DNA of 32,181 bases from a virus. The notes beneath the pieces are model-generated. The model worked only from the letters and a program-made list of their open reading frames with translations, did no database searches and was not told the origin of the DNA. The stretch is taken from positions 1 through 32,181 of IMG/VR virus record IMGVR_UViG_3300045282_000166; one strand, 5' to 3'. Both the position numbers and the translations under genes were made by a program. How positions within the stretch are numbered: the first letter of the stretch is position 1; every line of letters starts with the position of its first letter. Positions 6,965 to 15,268 of the stretch are shown here, in pieces.

Positions 6965-8588
6965 CGGGGACGTCCTCCAGTCCGGTGATGCGACCGGCCT
7001 CGTCGCGGGTCACGATGCGCTTGCGGGCCCGCGCCTCGGCGATGTGGACGACGGGCGCCGCCGTCTCGACGAGGTTGACGGCCCCCTCGACGAGCGGGGG
7101 CGGGATGACGTTGTTGACGGTGATGGCCGGTGACGCTGGCGCCTGCACGACGATCGGCTCCTGGCGCGCGGGCTCGCGCCATTCGGGGATGTTGTTGTAG
7201 ACGTTGATGACGGGCGCCGGCGCCAGCTGCGGCTGGCTCTGCTCGGATCGGAGCTGCAAGCGCTCGCCCGAGCTGAACTGCGTGCCGCACTTGCGGCACA
7301 CGACCTCGGCATAGCCCTCGTAACGCCCGTTGAGGCGGTTGCACTTCGGGCAGCGCGCGTCCTGCAACGAGCGGGTCTGGACGGGGAGGCTGGCCGGCAC
7401 CGCCGCGGGGGGCGCGAACGGCACCGGCCTGTTCTCGACGTCGCCCGGGCCGAAGCCCTCGGCGGCGCGGGCCTCCTCGACGCTGATGACGCCGAGCGGG
7501 ATGCCCACGTTGTAGACGTCATACCGGGTGCGGATGTCGGCCCGCAGCAGCGCCTCGACGTTGAAGCGGCCGATCGTCGCCCGCGTCAAGAGGTCGCTCA
7601 TGGCCTGCTCCATCGGCTCGAGGTAGTGCGGCAGCAGGCACTGGCGCAGGAAGTCGTCGGCGACCTGGCCGACGTTCTGGTAGGTGATCGTGCTGCCCTG
7701 CACGGCGTAGTTCAGCAGCGTGGACGGGATGCTGAACATCAGCGCAATCTCGCCGTTGGCGAAGTTGCGCGCCTCGGTCATCTGCGCCCGCTCGGGGTCG
7801 GTGCCGATGTCCTTGACGTCATCGATGACCGGCCCGCTCACCTTGGGCAGGTTCTCGAAATCACTGATCCAGTCCAGCTTGAGGACCATCGCTTCGTCTT
7901 TGTTCACGTCGACTGCCGACTTGATCCAGGTATTCGATGGGTTGCCGGCGAACCAGTTGGCCGCCCACTCCTGCGCCTCGACCGCCACGCTCACGGCGGC
8001 GCCGCACGCCTGGAGCGGGCCCCAGCCGCGGAGCGGGCTGTTGGGGTCGGGCAGGTAGGTGATCTGGGTCATGTCCTCGTTGCGCATCAGCGCCTCGCGC
8101 CAGTGGATGATCGGGCGCATCGGGTTGGCCGGGTTCTGCTCGACGTTGACCTCACGCGGGTCGACGGGGATCAGGCTCATCGGGCTGTCGTCGGTATCGC
8201 GCTTGGCGGTCCACCACCACGCCTCGCCGAGGCGGGCCATGTTGAACGCGCTGTCGCGCCAGAACTCGTGCGGACGGGTCAGCGGGTTGGGCCTGATGAC
8301 GAGGCGCGGCGTGTCCTCGACGGGCAGCTTGGCGCCCGCGCGGTAGCCCTCCATGCTGAGGCTGCCGACGGTGTTGCTGATGAGGCTGACGGCCTTGAAG
8401 ACGGCGGGGACGCCGAGCGCCTCGCGCTGGCCCGCCGCCCGCCAGGGGCTGCTGCGGATGGGCCGGATGCGGCCGATGAGATCCTCGAGGCTGCTCGCCG
8501 ACGAGCCGTTGAGGGCGGTGCTGATGGTGGCGCGATCCTGCGTCGGGTCGCGCCCGACCAGCCAGCGGAAGCCGTCTCGTAGTCCCAT
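6939..8588 (-). CDS. Portal protein with a C-terminal Com-like zinc ribbon
   Basis: A 549-residue protein. Residues 50-385 are a typical HK97-family portal (VPAVFKAVSLISNTVGSL near the N-terminus, RPNPLTRPHEFWRD, PLRGWGPLQACGAAVSVAVE, then GVISVEEARAAEGF at the end of the core). It should form the dodecameric DNA gate. Unusually, residues 411-436 carry a four-cysteine ribbon (Cys413, 416, 431 and 434; CPKCNRLNGRYEGYAEVVC) resembling the Mu Com zinc ribbon. A Pro/Ala/Val-rich tail with an EAGRITGLEDV end follows. The start is ATG 8588 behind GGGGGAGA. The ribbon fusion is seen directly; what it binds is unknown. Confidence 0.9.
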   Translation of the reverse strand: MGLRDGFRWLVGRDPTQDRATISTALNGSSASSLEDLIGRIRPIRSSPWRAAGQREALGVPAVFKAVSLISNTVGSLSMEGYRAGAKLPVEDTPRLVIRPNPLTRPHEFWRDSAFNMARLGEAWWWTAKRDTDDSPMSLIPVDPREVNVEQNPANPMRPIIHWREALMRNEDMTQITYLPDPNSPLRGWGPLQACGAAVSVAVEAQEWAANWFAGNPSNTWIKSAVDVNKDEAMVLKLDWISDFENLPKVSGPVIDDVKDIGTDPERAQMTEARNFANGEIALMFSIPSTLLNYAVQGSTITYQNVGQVADDFLRQCLLPHYLEPMEQAMSDLLTRATIGRFNVEALLRADIRTRYDVYNVGIPLGVISVEEARAAEGFGPGDVENRPVPFAPPAAVPASLPVQTRSLQDARCPKCNRLNGRYEGYAEVVCRKCGTQFSSGERLQLRSEQSQPQLAPAPVINVYNNIPEWREPARQEPIVVQAPASPAITVNNVIPPPLVEGAVNLVETAAPVVHIAEARARKRIVTRDEAGRITGLEDVPDGAQPEAV

Positions 8589-8597
8589 GTCTCCCCC

Positions 8598-10007
8598 TCA
8601 GAAGACGCGCGGAAGCGCGGCGACGGCGGGCACGAGGCCGACCGCTCGGATGGCGGCGAGAACCGCCGTGATGGGCTTGTCGTCCTGGGCCCGGACGGCC
8701 ATGAACGCACCCGAGTCATGTGACTTGCGAACGGCCCACGGGAGGTCGGCGGCCACGGCGTCGGCGTCGTCCCAGCGGAGGCGCTGGCCCTCTGCCACGC
8801 TCACGAAGGTGAGACAGTCGCCCGCGAACTCGCGGCCGTTGACCGCTTTCGGGTTGCGGAAGTAGCGGGCGAGCTCGGTGTCGGTCCACGGGTCGAAGCC
8901 GACGACGGTGGCGCCCATGCGCATCGCCCGTTGCGACAGCTCGGGGCCCAACATGTCGATGTTGACGGGCTCGCCGTGGACGTCTGCAACGACCTTGAGG
9001 CCGATCGTGCCGTCGGTTTGGCGCCAGGCGATCGCGGCGCTCGCCCGCGTGCCCGAGGGGTCGACGCTCACCGCCATCGCCGGGCGCACCGGCTTCTCGA
9101 GGCGGCTCTTCGCCCGCATCCAGATGGTTTCGTCGATGAGCCGCGGACGCATGGAAACGACCCATCGGCACAGGTGCTCCGTCTCGAATGCGTTCGCCGA
9201 CATGGACGTGAAGTTGTCTTCGAGCGTGTCCATGTCGATCGTGATGCCGAGCGCCGGGTTCGCCTCCCGCCAACCTTCGCGGTCGCCGATGTCGCGCTCG
9301 GGGGCCGCGGACCACTCGAGGTAGGCCAGTCGCGGGTCATCGTCGCGGCGTCCGCGGATGTCGTTGAGGACCGCGCTGGCATCGTGCCCGGCCGAGCTGA
9401 AGTACATGATCTGGGCATTCGGGCGGGCCGCCGTCGTCGGCCGGATGATGCTCTCGACGGTCATGTCCTCGAACTCGCGCGCCTCGTCGACGTAGACGTC
9501 ATCGAAGCTGCCACCGCGTGCGCCGCCGGAGGTGGGGGCGTAGATCGTGTACGACCCGCCGCCGTGGCACAGGATCTGCTCCTGGCCGTTGGCGAAGCGG
9601 ATGTTGCGGATGCGGTAGCGCTCGCGCTGCTCAGCCTCGTTGAGGAAGTCGGCCAGCGGCTCGAACGTCGAGCGCCGCGGACGCAGCCGGTCCTGGGCGA
9701 TGTGGAGCTGGACGCGGCCCATGCGCAGTCCCACGAGGACGCGCGGCTTGATGATCTCGGTCTTGCCCGACTGACGCGCAACCACGACCGCGATCCGGCG
9801 GTACAGCCACTTGTCGTTGGGTCCGAGGGCCATCATGTAGCGGCCGGCGATGTCCTGCCACGGCATCAGCGTCAACGCGATGTCGGCGGCAGCCTCGCGC
9901 AGATCCTTGATCCGGGACCGGGCGGGCATGGGCGGCGCAATCCTAGGAAGGGTGCGCCCCTTCTGGGATTTCCGCGACTTCCGCGGACTAGCGTCAACTG
10001 CCAGCAC
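8598..10007 (-). CDS. Terminase large subunit
   Basis: The ATPase-nuclease motor that packages DNA through the portal. Counting from GTG 10007 (469 residues), Walker A is ARQSGKT at about 77-83 and Walker B is VYVDEA at about 171-176. RNase H-like nuclease aspartates are expected at VDPSG (about 316) and GFDPW (about 372). The start is uncertain. GTG 10007 keeps the conserved-looking LPRIAPP stretch and overlaps the HNH stop by 14 bases. ATG 9929 is the shorter option and GTG 10019 the longer. The portal follows ten bases after its stop. No small terminase gene was recognised next to it. Confidence 0.9.
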   Translation of the reverse strand: MLAVDASPRKSRKSQKGRTLPRIAPPMPARSRIKDLREAAADIALTLMPWQDIAGRYMMALGPNDKWLYRRIAVVVARQSGKTEIIKPRVLVGLRMGRVQLHIAQDRLRPRRSTFEPLADFLNEAEQRERYRIRNIRFANGQEQILCHGGGSYTIYAPTSGGARGGSFDDVYVDEAREFEDMTVESIIRPTTAARPNAQIMYFSSAGHDASAVLNDIRGRRDDDPRLAYLEWSAAPERDIGDREGWREANPALGITIDMDTLEDNFTSMSANAFETEHLCRWVVSMRPRLIDETIWMRAKSRLEKPVRPAMAVSVDPSGTRASAAIAWRQTDGTIGLKVVADVHGEPVNIDMLGPELSQRAMRMGATVVGFDPWTDTELARYFRNPKAVNGREFAGDCLTFVSVAEGQRLRWDDADAVAADLPWAVRKSHDSGAFMAVRAQDDKPITAVLAAIRAVGLVPAVAALPRVF

Positions 10008-10404
10008 GACGCGGGCCACTGAAGACAATACGGTGCGACTTCCGTGAAATACCGACCGAGGGAGAGAGATAGCGAGGCGGGCTATTCTTCTCCTGCGCCC
10101 CATTTAAAAAGCGCGCGCCATAACTGAACCTCGATGGCCTCGCCACACTCTCGACACCACCCATCTCCTGCTGGAAGCGGGCGACGTGACCGCGCCGCAG
10201 GTTGTGGTGCTTGCACGCTGCCCGCAGGTTCGTCGGATCGAAGAACTCCCAGTCGGGCATGCCCTCGTACACGGGGCTGATGTGGTCGACCACCTGCGCA
10301 GGGACGGGACAGCCCGGCACCACCTGGCACACCCAGAGGTCACGCCGCAGCACGTCGAGGCGCAGCATGCGCCAGCGCTTGACCTGGTACCTGCGCTCGG
10401 TCAT
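9994..10404 (-). CDS. HNH endonuclease of the packaging module
   Basis: A 136-residue protein with an HNH (McrA-like) core: Cys26 and Cys32, the DH pair at 40-41 (VVDHISPVYEG), Asn59 in DPTNLRAACKHHN, then Cys64 and His67. Free-standing HNH proteins directly upstream of terminase are usual in HK97-like phages, and in HK97 the equivalent protein stimulates terminase cleavage. The C-terminal 65 residues are disordered-looking and basic. ATG 10404 overlaps the glycosyltransferase stop by four bases. It occupies the place where a small terminase would be expected. Confidence 0.85.
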   Translation of the reverse strand: MTERRYQVKRWRMLRLDVLRRDLWVCQVVPGCPVPAQVVDHISPVYEGMPDWEFFDPTNLRAACKHHNLRRGHVARFQQEMGGVESVARPSRFSYGARFLNGAQEKNSPPRYLSPSVGISRKSHRIVFSGPRRAGS

Positions 10405-11462
10405 GCCACGGCCCTGCGCTTCTCACGCTCTGCCCTGATGGCAAGCTGTCTGTCACGCAACGATGACCTTCGCTCTGCCCATGCCCTTGCCGTAGTTGGT
10501 CGGAATTGGTCTACGTTGGTCCTGGTTGGTGGTGCTGTCCGGTACACCTCCGACAGCATCCCAACCACCACTGGTGCGTCGTGCCATCGCCGGACATGGG
10601 CCATGCCAAGGGCCGCGTACTCGGCCCGCATGTCTGCGCTCTCGACCATGCGCACCAGTGCCTCGTAGATCGTCTGCTCCGTGGCGTCGTACCAGGGCAG
10701 CACGCCCCAGCGCTCGAGCATGGCCTGCCGTACTGCCGGATCCTGCACCCCGGCGATGACCGGGATGCCCATGCCCATCGCCTCGATGGCGTTGTTGCCG
10801 TAGCCGAGGATGACCTGGTCGAACAGGACGTCGGCCTGCGCCTTCAGCGCCAGCACGTCGGCGTTGGGCATGTGCCTCACCCGATTGCCCTGGATGTTGG
10901 TGAGCAGCTCCACCTTGTGCGTCAGGACGAGCCTGCGGTAGGCCGCCATGAACGGGCCCATGCTCTTGATCCTGGGGCTCGTCGGGAAGTAGGCGATGCG
11001 CACTCGCCCGTCGCCATGAGGCCGGCGCATCGCCGCCAGATCATCCACCTCGTAGGGCGAGGGCATCCACGCCACGTCGGGCTCGAGGAGCGTCAGGTCG
11101 ATCGTGGCGGCTAATTGCACGGCGCCGATGTGGCGTGCTTCTTTTGCGATCCGGCCGTGGTTGCTGCGGAACTGGCTGCCGTGGTGGTGGATGATCGTGG
11201 GCTTGCCCATGCCGCGGTCGGCCATCTGCCAGCCGGCGAGGTTGTTGCGCAGGTGGACGACATCGGCGTCGCGGTACAGCGCGAGGATGTCGGCCTTGCG
11301 GTCGGTGATGGGAAGCCACTTCTGCTCGGGGTAGCCGAGGACCGATCGGCCTGCGGCACGGCTCTGGACGTCCCAGTCAGGCGCATGGCGGGCGAAGGCG
11401 TCGGCGATGCGGTAGCCCTGGCCGCCAGTGTCCTGCCCGGTTGCGTAGATGAGCACCTTCAC
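10401..11462 (-). CDS. GT-B fold glycosyltransferase
   Basis: A 353-residue protein that looks like a GT1/GT4-type glycosyltransferase. It has a glycine-rich N-terminal nucleotide-fold start (VLIYATGQDTGGQGYRIADAF), HHHGSQFRS in the middle of the acceptor domain, and the donor-side pattern GYGNNAIEAMGMGIPVIAG where family 4 enzymes keep their E-x7-E motif. It carries no signal peptide or membrane helix, so it acts in the cytoplasm. It overlaps the methyltransferase by four bases and precedes the HNH-terminase pair. Possible substrates are a virion protein, phage DNA or a host surface glycan precursor; the sequence does not decide. ATG 11462. Confidence 0.85.
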   Translation of the reverse strand: MKVLIYATGQDTGGQGYRIADAFARHAPDWDVQSRAAGRSVLGYPEQKWLPITDRKADILALYRDADVVHLRNNLAGWQMADRGMGKPTIIHHHGSQFRSNHGRIAKEARHIGAVQLAATIDLTLLEPDVAWMPSPYEVDDLAAMRRPHGDGRVRIAYFPTSPRIKSMGPFMAAYRRLVLTHKVELLTNIQGNRVRHMPNADVLALKAQADVLFDQVILGYGNNAIEAMGMGIPVIAGVQDPAVRQAMLERWGVLPWYDATEQTIYEALVRMVESADMRAEYAALGMAHVRRWHDAPVVVGMLSEVYRTAPPTRTNVDQFRPTTARAWAERRSSLRDRQLAIRAEREKRRAVA

Positions 11463-11998
11463 GGCTTGACCCGGAACACCGTCTGGCGGCCGATGGGTTC
11501 ACGGCGCACGATCGAATCGCCGAAGAGGGCCTCGTAGTCGTGCAGCCAGTTGTGCGGCGCGGCGGGCTTCTTGATGGGCTCGGTCCAGTCGCACGTCACG
11601 ATGTGGCGGTTGGCGAGGCTGCGCATGGTGGCAACGGCGTCCACGACCTCTTCGGGCGGGACGTGCATCAGGAACTCGACGGCGAGGACGAGGTCGTAGG
11701 TTTCGGTCGGCGCGAACGCTTCCAGGCTCGTCGTCCTGAACTTGCCGTCGGGGAGGCGCTTGCGGGCGGCCCTGATCATCTCGTCGCTGACGTCGATGCC
11801 GGTGTAGTCGACGTCCCGGTCGGCCAGCAGCTCGCCGATGCGGCCGAAGCCGCAGCCGACGTCGAGGACCGACTTGAACTTGATCGGACCGAGCACCTTG
11901 AGCAGGACTGTCTGTTGGGCGAGGTGCGCGTCGCTGGCCTTGTAGCCCTGTTCCATCGTCTGACCCCGCTCCCGCCAGTAGTCCTGCTCGGCGCTCAT
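11459..11998 (-). CDS. Class I SAM-dependent methyltransferase
   Basis: A 179-residue Rossmann methyltransferase. Motif I is VLDVGCGFGRIG (about 45-56), the acidic residue binding the SAM ribose is in YTGIDVS (Asp69), and the post-motif region has LVLAVEFLMHVPPEEV. No DNA-methylase motif (DPPY or PCQ) is present, so it is not an obvious DNA methyltransferase. A small molecule, sugar or protein substrate is more likely, perhaps linked to the glycosyltransferase it is coupled with. ATG 11998 overlaps the preceding small membrane gene (ATGA). Confidence 0.9.
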   Translation of the reverse strand: MSAEQDYWRERGQTMEQGYKASDAHLAQQTVLLKVLGPIKFKSVLDVGCGFGRIGELLADRDVDYTGIDVSDEMIRAARKRLPDGKFRTTSLEAFAPTETYDLVLAVEFLMHVPPEEVVDAVATMRSLANRHIVTCDWTEPIKKPAAPHNWLHDYEALFGDSIVRREPIGRQTVFRVKP

Positions 11999-12132
11999 TG
12001 GGCGATCCAGCTCGCCACGACGAAGGCGAAACCGGCATTCATGAAGTCCACGTCCGCCTCGCGCACCTTGAGCGCCGCCAGCGCGAACGCGATGACGGCG
12101 AGGATGAGCAAGACGAGCCGCAGCGTTGACAT
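11995..12132 (-). CDS. 45-residue two-helix membrane protein
   Basis: A short gene found by reading the overlap chain. It starts at ATG 12132, coupled to the preceding stop, and its TGA lies inside the methyltransferase ATG. The N-terminus STLRLVLLILAVIAFALAAL is a clear membrane helix; a charged hinge (KVREADVDF) leads to a second hydrophobic stretch, MNAGFAFVVASWIAQ. Size and topology fit a small accessory holin or a membrane-anchoring factor of the lysis module, but no family is recognised. Confidence 0.65.
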   Translation of the reverse strand: MSTLRLVLLILAVIAFALAALKVREADVDFMNAGFAFVVASWIAQ

Positions 12133-12353
12133 CAGGCCGGCGGCGTCTCGCCGGTGACCGGCTCTTCGGTGCCCGAGATGTCGGCGATGATCTCGTCGAT
12201 CGTGTCGCCTAGGCCCTCGATGTTGGCCTGGATCTCGTCGAGCGCGTCCTGCGCCACGGTGCTGCCCTTGAACGCCTCGACGGCGGCCTTGAGGTTCGCC
12301 AGCTTCTCGGTGACGGTCTGGACTGCGGTGCGGATTCCGCCAAGTTCTGCCAT
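12132..12353 (-). CDS. 73-residue coiled-coil protein
   Basis: Starts at ATG 12353. The whole protein is a predicted amphipathic helix or coiled coil (AVQTVTEKLANLKAAVEAF, then ALDEIQANIEGLGDTIDEII) with an acidic tail (GTEEPVTGETPPA). It belongs to the lysis-end gene cluster and is coupled to the next membrane gene. Proteins of this look accompany endolysin and holin genes in many actinophages, but the function is unknown. Confidence 0.6.
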   Translation of the reverse strand: MAELGGIRTAVQTVTEKLANLKAAVEAFKGSTVAQDALDEIQANIEGLGDTIDEIIADISGTEEPVTGETPPA

Positions 12354-12354
12354 G

Positions 12355-12507
12355 TCAGCTCTCCTTCGTTTCGGTGGTGGTGGTTGTCGTGGTCGTAACG
12401 CCGTGAGGGTCCGTCTCTTCGTCAACCACCTCGTCATTGGGCGGATCGGGCACCTCGTCGGCGTCCTGGATGTCCTCGCCATTCCCGGGTAGCGGCTGCT
12501 CTGTCAT
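12355..12507 (-). CDS. 50-residue acidic, disordered protein with a poly-Thr run
   Basis: Starts at ATG 12507, overlapping the stop of the peptidase gene by four bases (ATGA). The protein is very acidic in the middle (DIQDADEVPDPPNDEVVDEE), followed by eight threonines in a row and TETKES. It is surely disordered. The overlap and its position in the unbroken chain support it as a real gene; the function is unknown. Confidence 0.5.
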   Translation of the reverse strand: MTEQPLPGNGEDIQDADEVPDPPNDEVVDEETDPHGVTTTTTTTTETKES

Positions 12508-13307
12508 CGCTTGGACTCCACTAGCCGAATGCCCGAAGCGTTGGGCTCGACGTACTTGCCCGCAAGGCTGCCGGCACTGACGCGAACGACGCGCTTGCGC
12601 ATGCCCGAGCGCCACGGGATGGTGATGGGTGCCTCGCAGGGTGCGCTGGTCTTCTTGCTGAAGCGCCGCGACTCGCGGGACCACGGCGGGCCCGAGTAGA
12701 GCCAGAACGACTGCGGGGCGAAGGCGACGCTGTAGCGCTTCGGTGCCACGGCGGGCGCCTTGGCGATGACGGCGAGGGCGCGGCCCTGGCCGAGACTGCG
12801 GTAGGGCGTGCCGGGCGCGGCGATGTTGAGCCTCCCGCAGGCGTTGCGCAGCAGGGCTTTCGGCCATTTCTGCGGGCCCTGCGGGATGCCCCTCCGGCGT
12901 CGGTCGGCGAGCGGGTCGTAGACCATGCCACCCGATAGCACCACGGCGTGGTTGCCGGTGAACCCCGGGCTGCCGTCGTACTGCGTCGGGGCGATCGGGG
13001 CGTAGCTGATGGCGAGGGCGATCGCGACGTCGGCGCTGGCACCGAGAGTCCACATCGCGTCGAACTCCATGCTGCGCTGGTCGAGGACGACGCCATAGGC
13101 ACGCCTGGCCGTCTCGACGATCTGGCTCGGGTTGGTGCCGCCACCGCGGTCGTAGCTGCCGTCGGGGTTCTTGACGTTGGCCCGGAAATCGGAGCCGGTC
13201 GGGTGCTTGGTGCCCGCCGTCTCGACCTGGACGAGCATCGCGCCCGAGCTCGCCCCGCAGTTCTGCGAGGCCAGCGGCCCGCCGTCGAACTGCTTCACGA
13301 GCTGCAC
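12504..13307 (-). CDS. Papain-fold (C39-like) cysteine peptidase, endolysin candidate
   Basis: A 267-residue protein with a plausible Cys-His-Asp triad in papain order: Cys17 in QNCGASSGAM, His120 in GNHAVVLSGG, and Asp131 in VYDPLAD. The segment PSQIVETARRAYGV between them is helical, as in C39-like peptidases. The C-terminal 100 residues are basic and could bind the cell wall. It follows the holin candidate and lies in a lysis-type cluster, so I read it as the peptidoglycan hydrolase. It has no signal peptide, consistent with holin-dependent release. The GTG start at 13307 abuts the upstream stop. A virion-processing role is the alternative. Confidence 0.6.
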   Translation of the reverse strand: MQLVKQFDGGPLASQNCGASSGAMLVQVETAGTKHPTGSDFRANVKNPDGSYDRGGGTNPSQIVETARRAYGVVLDQRSMEFDAMWTLGASADVAIALAISYAPIAPTQYDGSPGFTGNHAVVLSGGMVYDPLADRRRRGIPQGPQKWPKALLRNACGRLNIAAPGTPYRSLGQGRALAVIAKAPAVAPKRYSVAFAPQSFWLYSGPPWSRESRRFSKKTSAPCEAPITIPWRSGMRKRVVRVSAGSLAGKYVEPNASGIRLVESKR

Positions 13308-13607
13308 TTAGTCGTTCACCCGGATCGTCGCGGCGGATCCGACCGGGTCGCCGTTGAACGCGCTGTCGGGAGCTCGCAGCCAGCCCTTCAGCGTGCCCGG
13401 CGTCTTGCTGCCGCCGGTCAGGAAGGCCACCGACTGGATGAACGTGACGGATCCGCCGTCGAGCACCCACTGGGCCGACATGCCGGTGTTGCGGCCTGCG
13501 CCGCCCCCATCGGGGTCGTAGACGATGGAGGCGGCGTACTTGTCGCCCTCCGTCAGCCCGCTCCCGGTCAGCTCGTACTTCGTGCCGTTGATCTCTGCCG
13601 TCGCCAT
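13308..13607 (-). CDS. 99-residue beta-rich protein in the lysis cluster, unknown function
   Basis: The start is ATG 13607 with a strong GGGGAGA ribosome site. The protein is beta-rich and glycine-rich (NGTKYELTGSGLTEGDKYAASI at the start, then SAQWVLDGGSVTFIQSVAF). It lacks a membrane segment or signal peptide. It sits between the holin candidate and the peptidase, so it may be a small tail or lysis accessory. No family recognised. Confidence 0.6.
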   Translation of the reverse strand: MATAEINGTKYELTGSGLTEGDKYAASIVYDPDGGGAGRNTGMSAQWVLDGGSVTFIQSVAFLTGGSKTPGTLKGWLRAPDSAFNGDPVGSAATIRVND

Positions 13608-13617
13608 CAGTCTCCCC

Positions 13618-13806
13618 TCAGTCTTCGTTCTTGCGCCGGCGCAGGCTGATCGCGAAGAGGACGCCGGCGATGGCCGCGAGGAGGGCCGCCCTCTGGTCAA
13701 GGCCGACCTGGCCTGGCGTGAGCAGGGCGCCCACGAGAACCAGCGTGATCGCGATCAGCGCGAAGAGGGCGGCGTCTGCGGGGTCTAGGTGACCGGGCAT
13801 GGTCAT
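13618..13806 (-). CDS. Holin-like small membrane protein
   Basis: A 62-residue protein with two membrane helices (AALFALIAITLVLVGALL and AALLAAIAGVLFAISL) separated by a short hydrophilic turn (TPGQVGLDQR). The C-terminus is strongly charged, RRRKNED. This is the usual pattern of a two-helix (class II-like) holin, which pores the membrane at lysis. It lies just upstream of the peptidase candidate. The start is ATG 13806, inside the stop of the fibre gene (ATGA); a second in-frame ATG sits at 13800, a dual-start layout seen in some holins. Confidence 0.65.
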   Translation of the reverse strand: MTMPGHLDPADAALFALIAITLVLVGALLTPGQVGLDQRAALLAAIAGVLFAISLRRRKNED

Positions 13807-15068
13807 TGGGCGTCCAGGTAGAACTGGAGGTCGGTCGAGTCGAACTGGTACAGGTTCGCCCATGTGCTGCCGCCGTCGGTGGTGCGCTGGCCGTCGCCGT
13901 CGGCGAAGACGCGGGACGCCAAGCCCTTGCTGGTGCCCTGCTGGATGGGCACGGCCGTGTAGCGGGTCGAGGCGTCGGTCGACAGGCGCAGGTTGTAGGC
14001 GCTGCCGTTGGCGAGGACGTGCGACGACACGAAGGGCACCGTCACCCACGTGTCGCCGGCGAGCGAACCCGCGCTGCCGTCGGGCACCTGGCCGATGGCG
14101 ATGCCGGACGCCGGGATGGACACGCTCTCAATGAGCGAGCCGTCGCCGTTCTCAAGGCGGACGACGAGCGCACCCGTGCCGCTGATGCGCTTGAGGCGGA
14201 CGTGGGCCGAGGCGATGGTCTTGGCGCCGCCGGCGATGGTGAAGCGCTCGCGGGTCATGTCCGACGTGCCCCAGATGTTGCCGTAGCGATCCCAGAGCGT
14301 GCCGATGTAGCCCTGGCCGTCGTGGCCGCCGTCGGCGTAGGCGAGGTCGAAGATCGGGCAGTGCTGCGGCTGGATCTGCCACGTCGTGGGCTGCGCGTAG
14401 AGCGTCGCGAAGTCGTCGCTGAAGGCGGCCTGCCTCGGCGTCGGCAGCGAGCCGAAGGTGTAGAGCATGTTGAGGCTGATCCAGTTCGTCGTCGGCGCCG
14501 CGGCGGTGTTCTCGAAGACGAGGTGGTACAGCGTGCCCGCCGTCAGCGTTGCCGGCGCCGAGAAGGTGTGCAGCGTCCAGACCTCCCAGTTGCCGGCTGG
14601 GTTGCCGGGCGTCCAGGTCAGCGACGCGAGGACGGTGCCGGACGGGTTGCCACCCGAGTCGGACTGGATGCTGGCCTTGATCGTGCCGCCGTTGCCGCCC
14701 GAGTACACCGTGCCGCCGCGCTCCTGGACGCGCAGCGTCTGGGCTGCCGAGCTGTGCGTGGCCCGGAAGCGGTACGCAAGCCTGGCGTTGAGGGCTGCCC
14801 CGACCTGCTGGTTGGCACGGCTATCGCCACTGAGCCCTGAGCCGTAGGCGCTGCCGGTGACGGGCACCGGCGTCGGTGGCGGGTACGTTCCGATCCACGC
14901 CTCGACGGCGCTGAGGCGGGCGTTGATGTCGGCCACGGTGGGCCCGAGGACGTCGAGGCGGGCGTCGAGCGCGTTGTCGGCGGCGATCCGGGCTGCTGTC
15001 TCGGTCGTGTCGGCCGACTTGCGGGCTGCCGTCTCGGCGTTGAGCTGCGCTGTCGTCGCGTAGGCCAC
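13803..15068 (-). CDS. Fibre-like virion protein with N-terminal coiled coil
   Basis: Residues 5-65 are an Ala-rich heptad region (TTAQLNAETAARKSAD, then AARIAADNALDARLDVLG), a likely trimeric coiled coil. After a PPPTPVPVTG linker come about 330 residues of beta-rich sequence in two parts (AYRFRATHSSAAQTLRVQER first; SDMTRERFTIAGGAKTIASA later). This fits a receptor-binding or tail-fibre-like protein at the end of the virion genes. I prefer GTG 15068, which has GGGGGGA eight bases upstream; ATG 15170 would add 34 residues and start close to the attP arm sites. It is the first gene read leftward from attP. Confidence 0.65.
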   Translation of the reverse strand: MAYATTAQLNAETAARKSADTTETAARIAADNALDARLDVLGPTVADINARLSAVEAWIGTYPPPTPVPVTGSAYGSGLSGDSRANQQVGAALNARLAYRFRATHSSAAQTLRVQERGGTVYSGGNGGTIKASIQSDSGGNPSGTVLASLTWTPGNPAGNWEVWTLHTFSAPATLTAGTLYHLVFENTAAAPTTNWISLNMLYTFGSLPTPRQAAFSDDFATLYAQPTTWQIQPQHCPIFDLAYADGGHDGQGYIGTLWDRYGNIWGTSDMTRERFTIAGGAKTIASAHVRLKRISGTGALVVRLENGDGSLIESVSIPASGIAIGQVPDGSAGSLAGDTWVTVPFVSSHVLANGSAYNLRLSTDASTRYTAVPIQQGTSKGLASRVFADGDGQRTTDGGSTWANLYQFDSTDLQFYLDAQ

Positions 15069-15179
15069 CGGGACTGTCCCCCCATCGACGAGCGAGCGCT
15101 GGCCGGAAGGCGTCCGCAGCCCGCCGCACGCGTATACGCCGGGGAAGCGCCTCGCCACGCCGCGCAGCATACGCCGCCG

Positions 15180-15220
15180 TTACACCAGAATTACACCAGA
15201 CTTGGTTCGGAAGTGGTGTA
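15180..15220. repeat. Integrase arm-type repeats, left side of attP
   Basis: TTACACCA occurs at 15180-15187 and 15191-15198, eleven bases apart (one helical turn), in the extended form TTACACCAGA. An inverted near-copy, TGGTGTAT, is at 15214-15221. Spaced direct and inverted repeats beside the core are typical binding sites for the N-terminal domain of phage tyrosine integrases. Confidence 0.65.
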
Positions 15221-15268
15221 TTCCAGCGGCCTGATCGTGCTCAGAATGGGCGCCCGAGAGGCCGTTTA

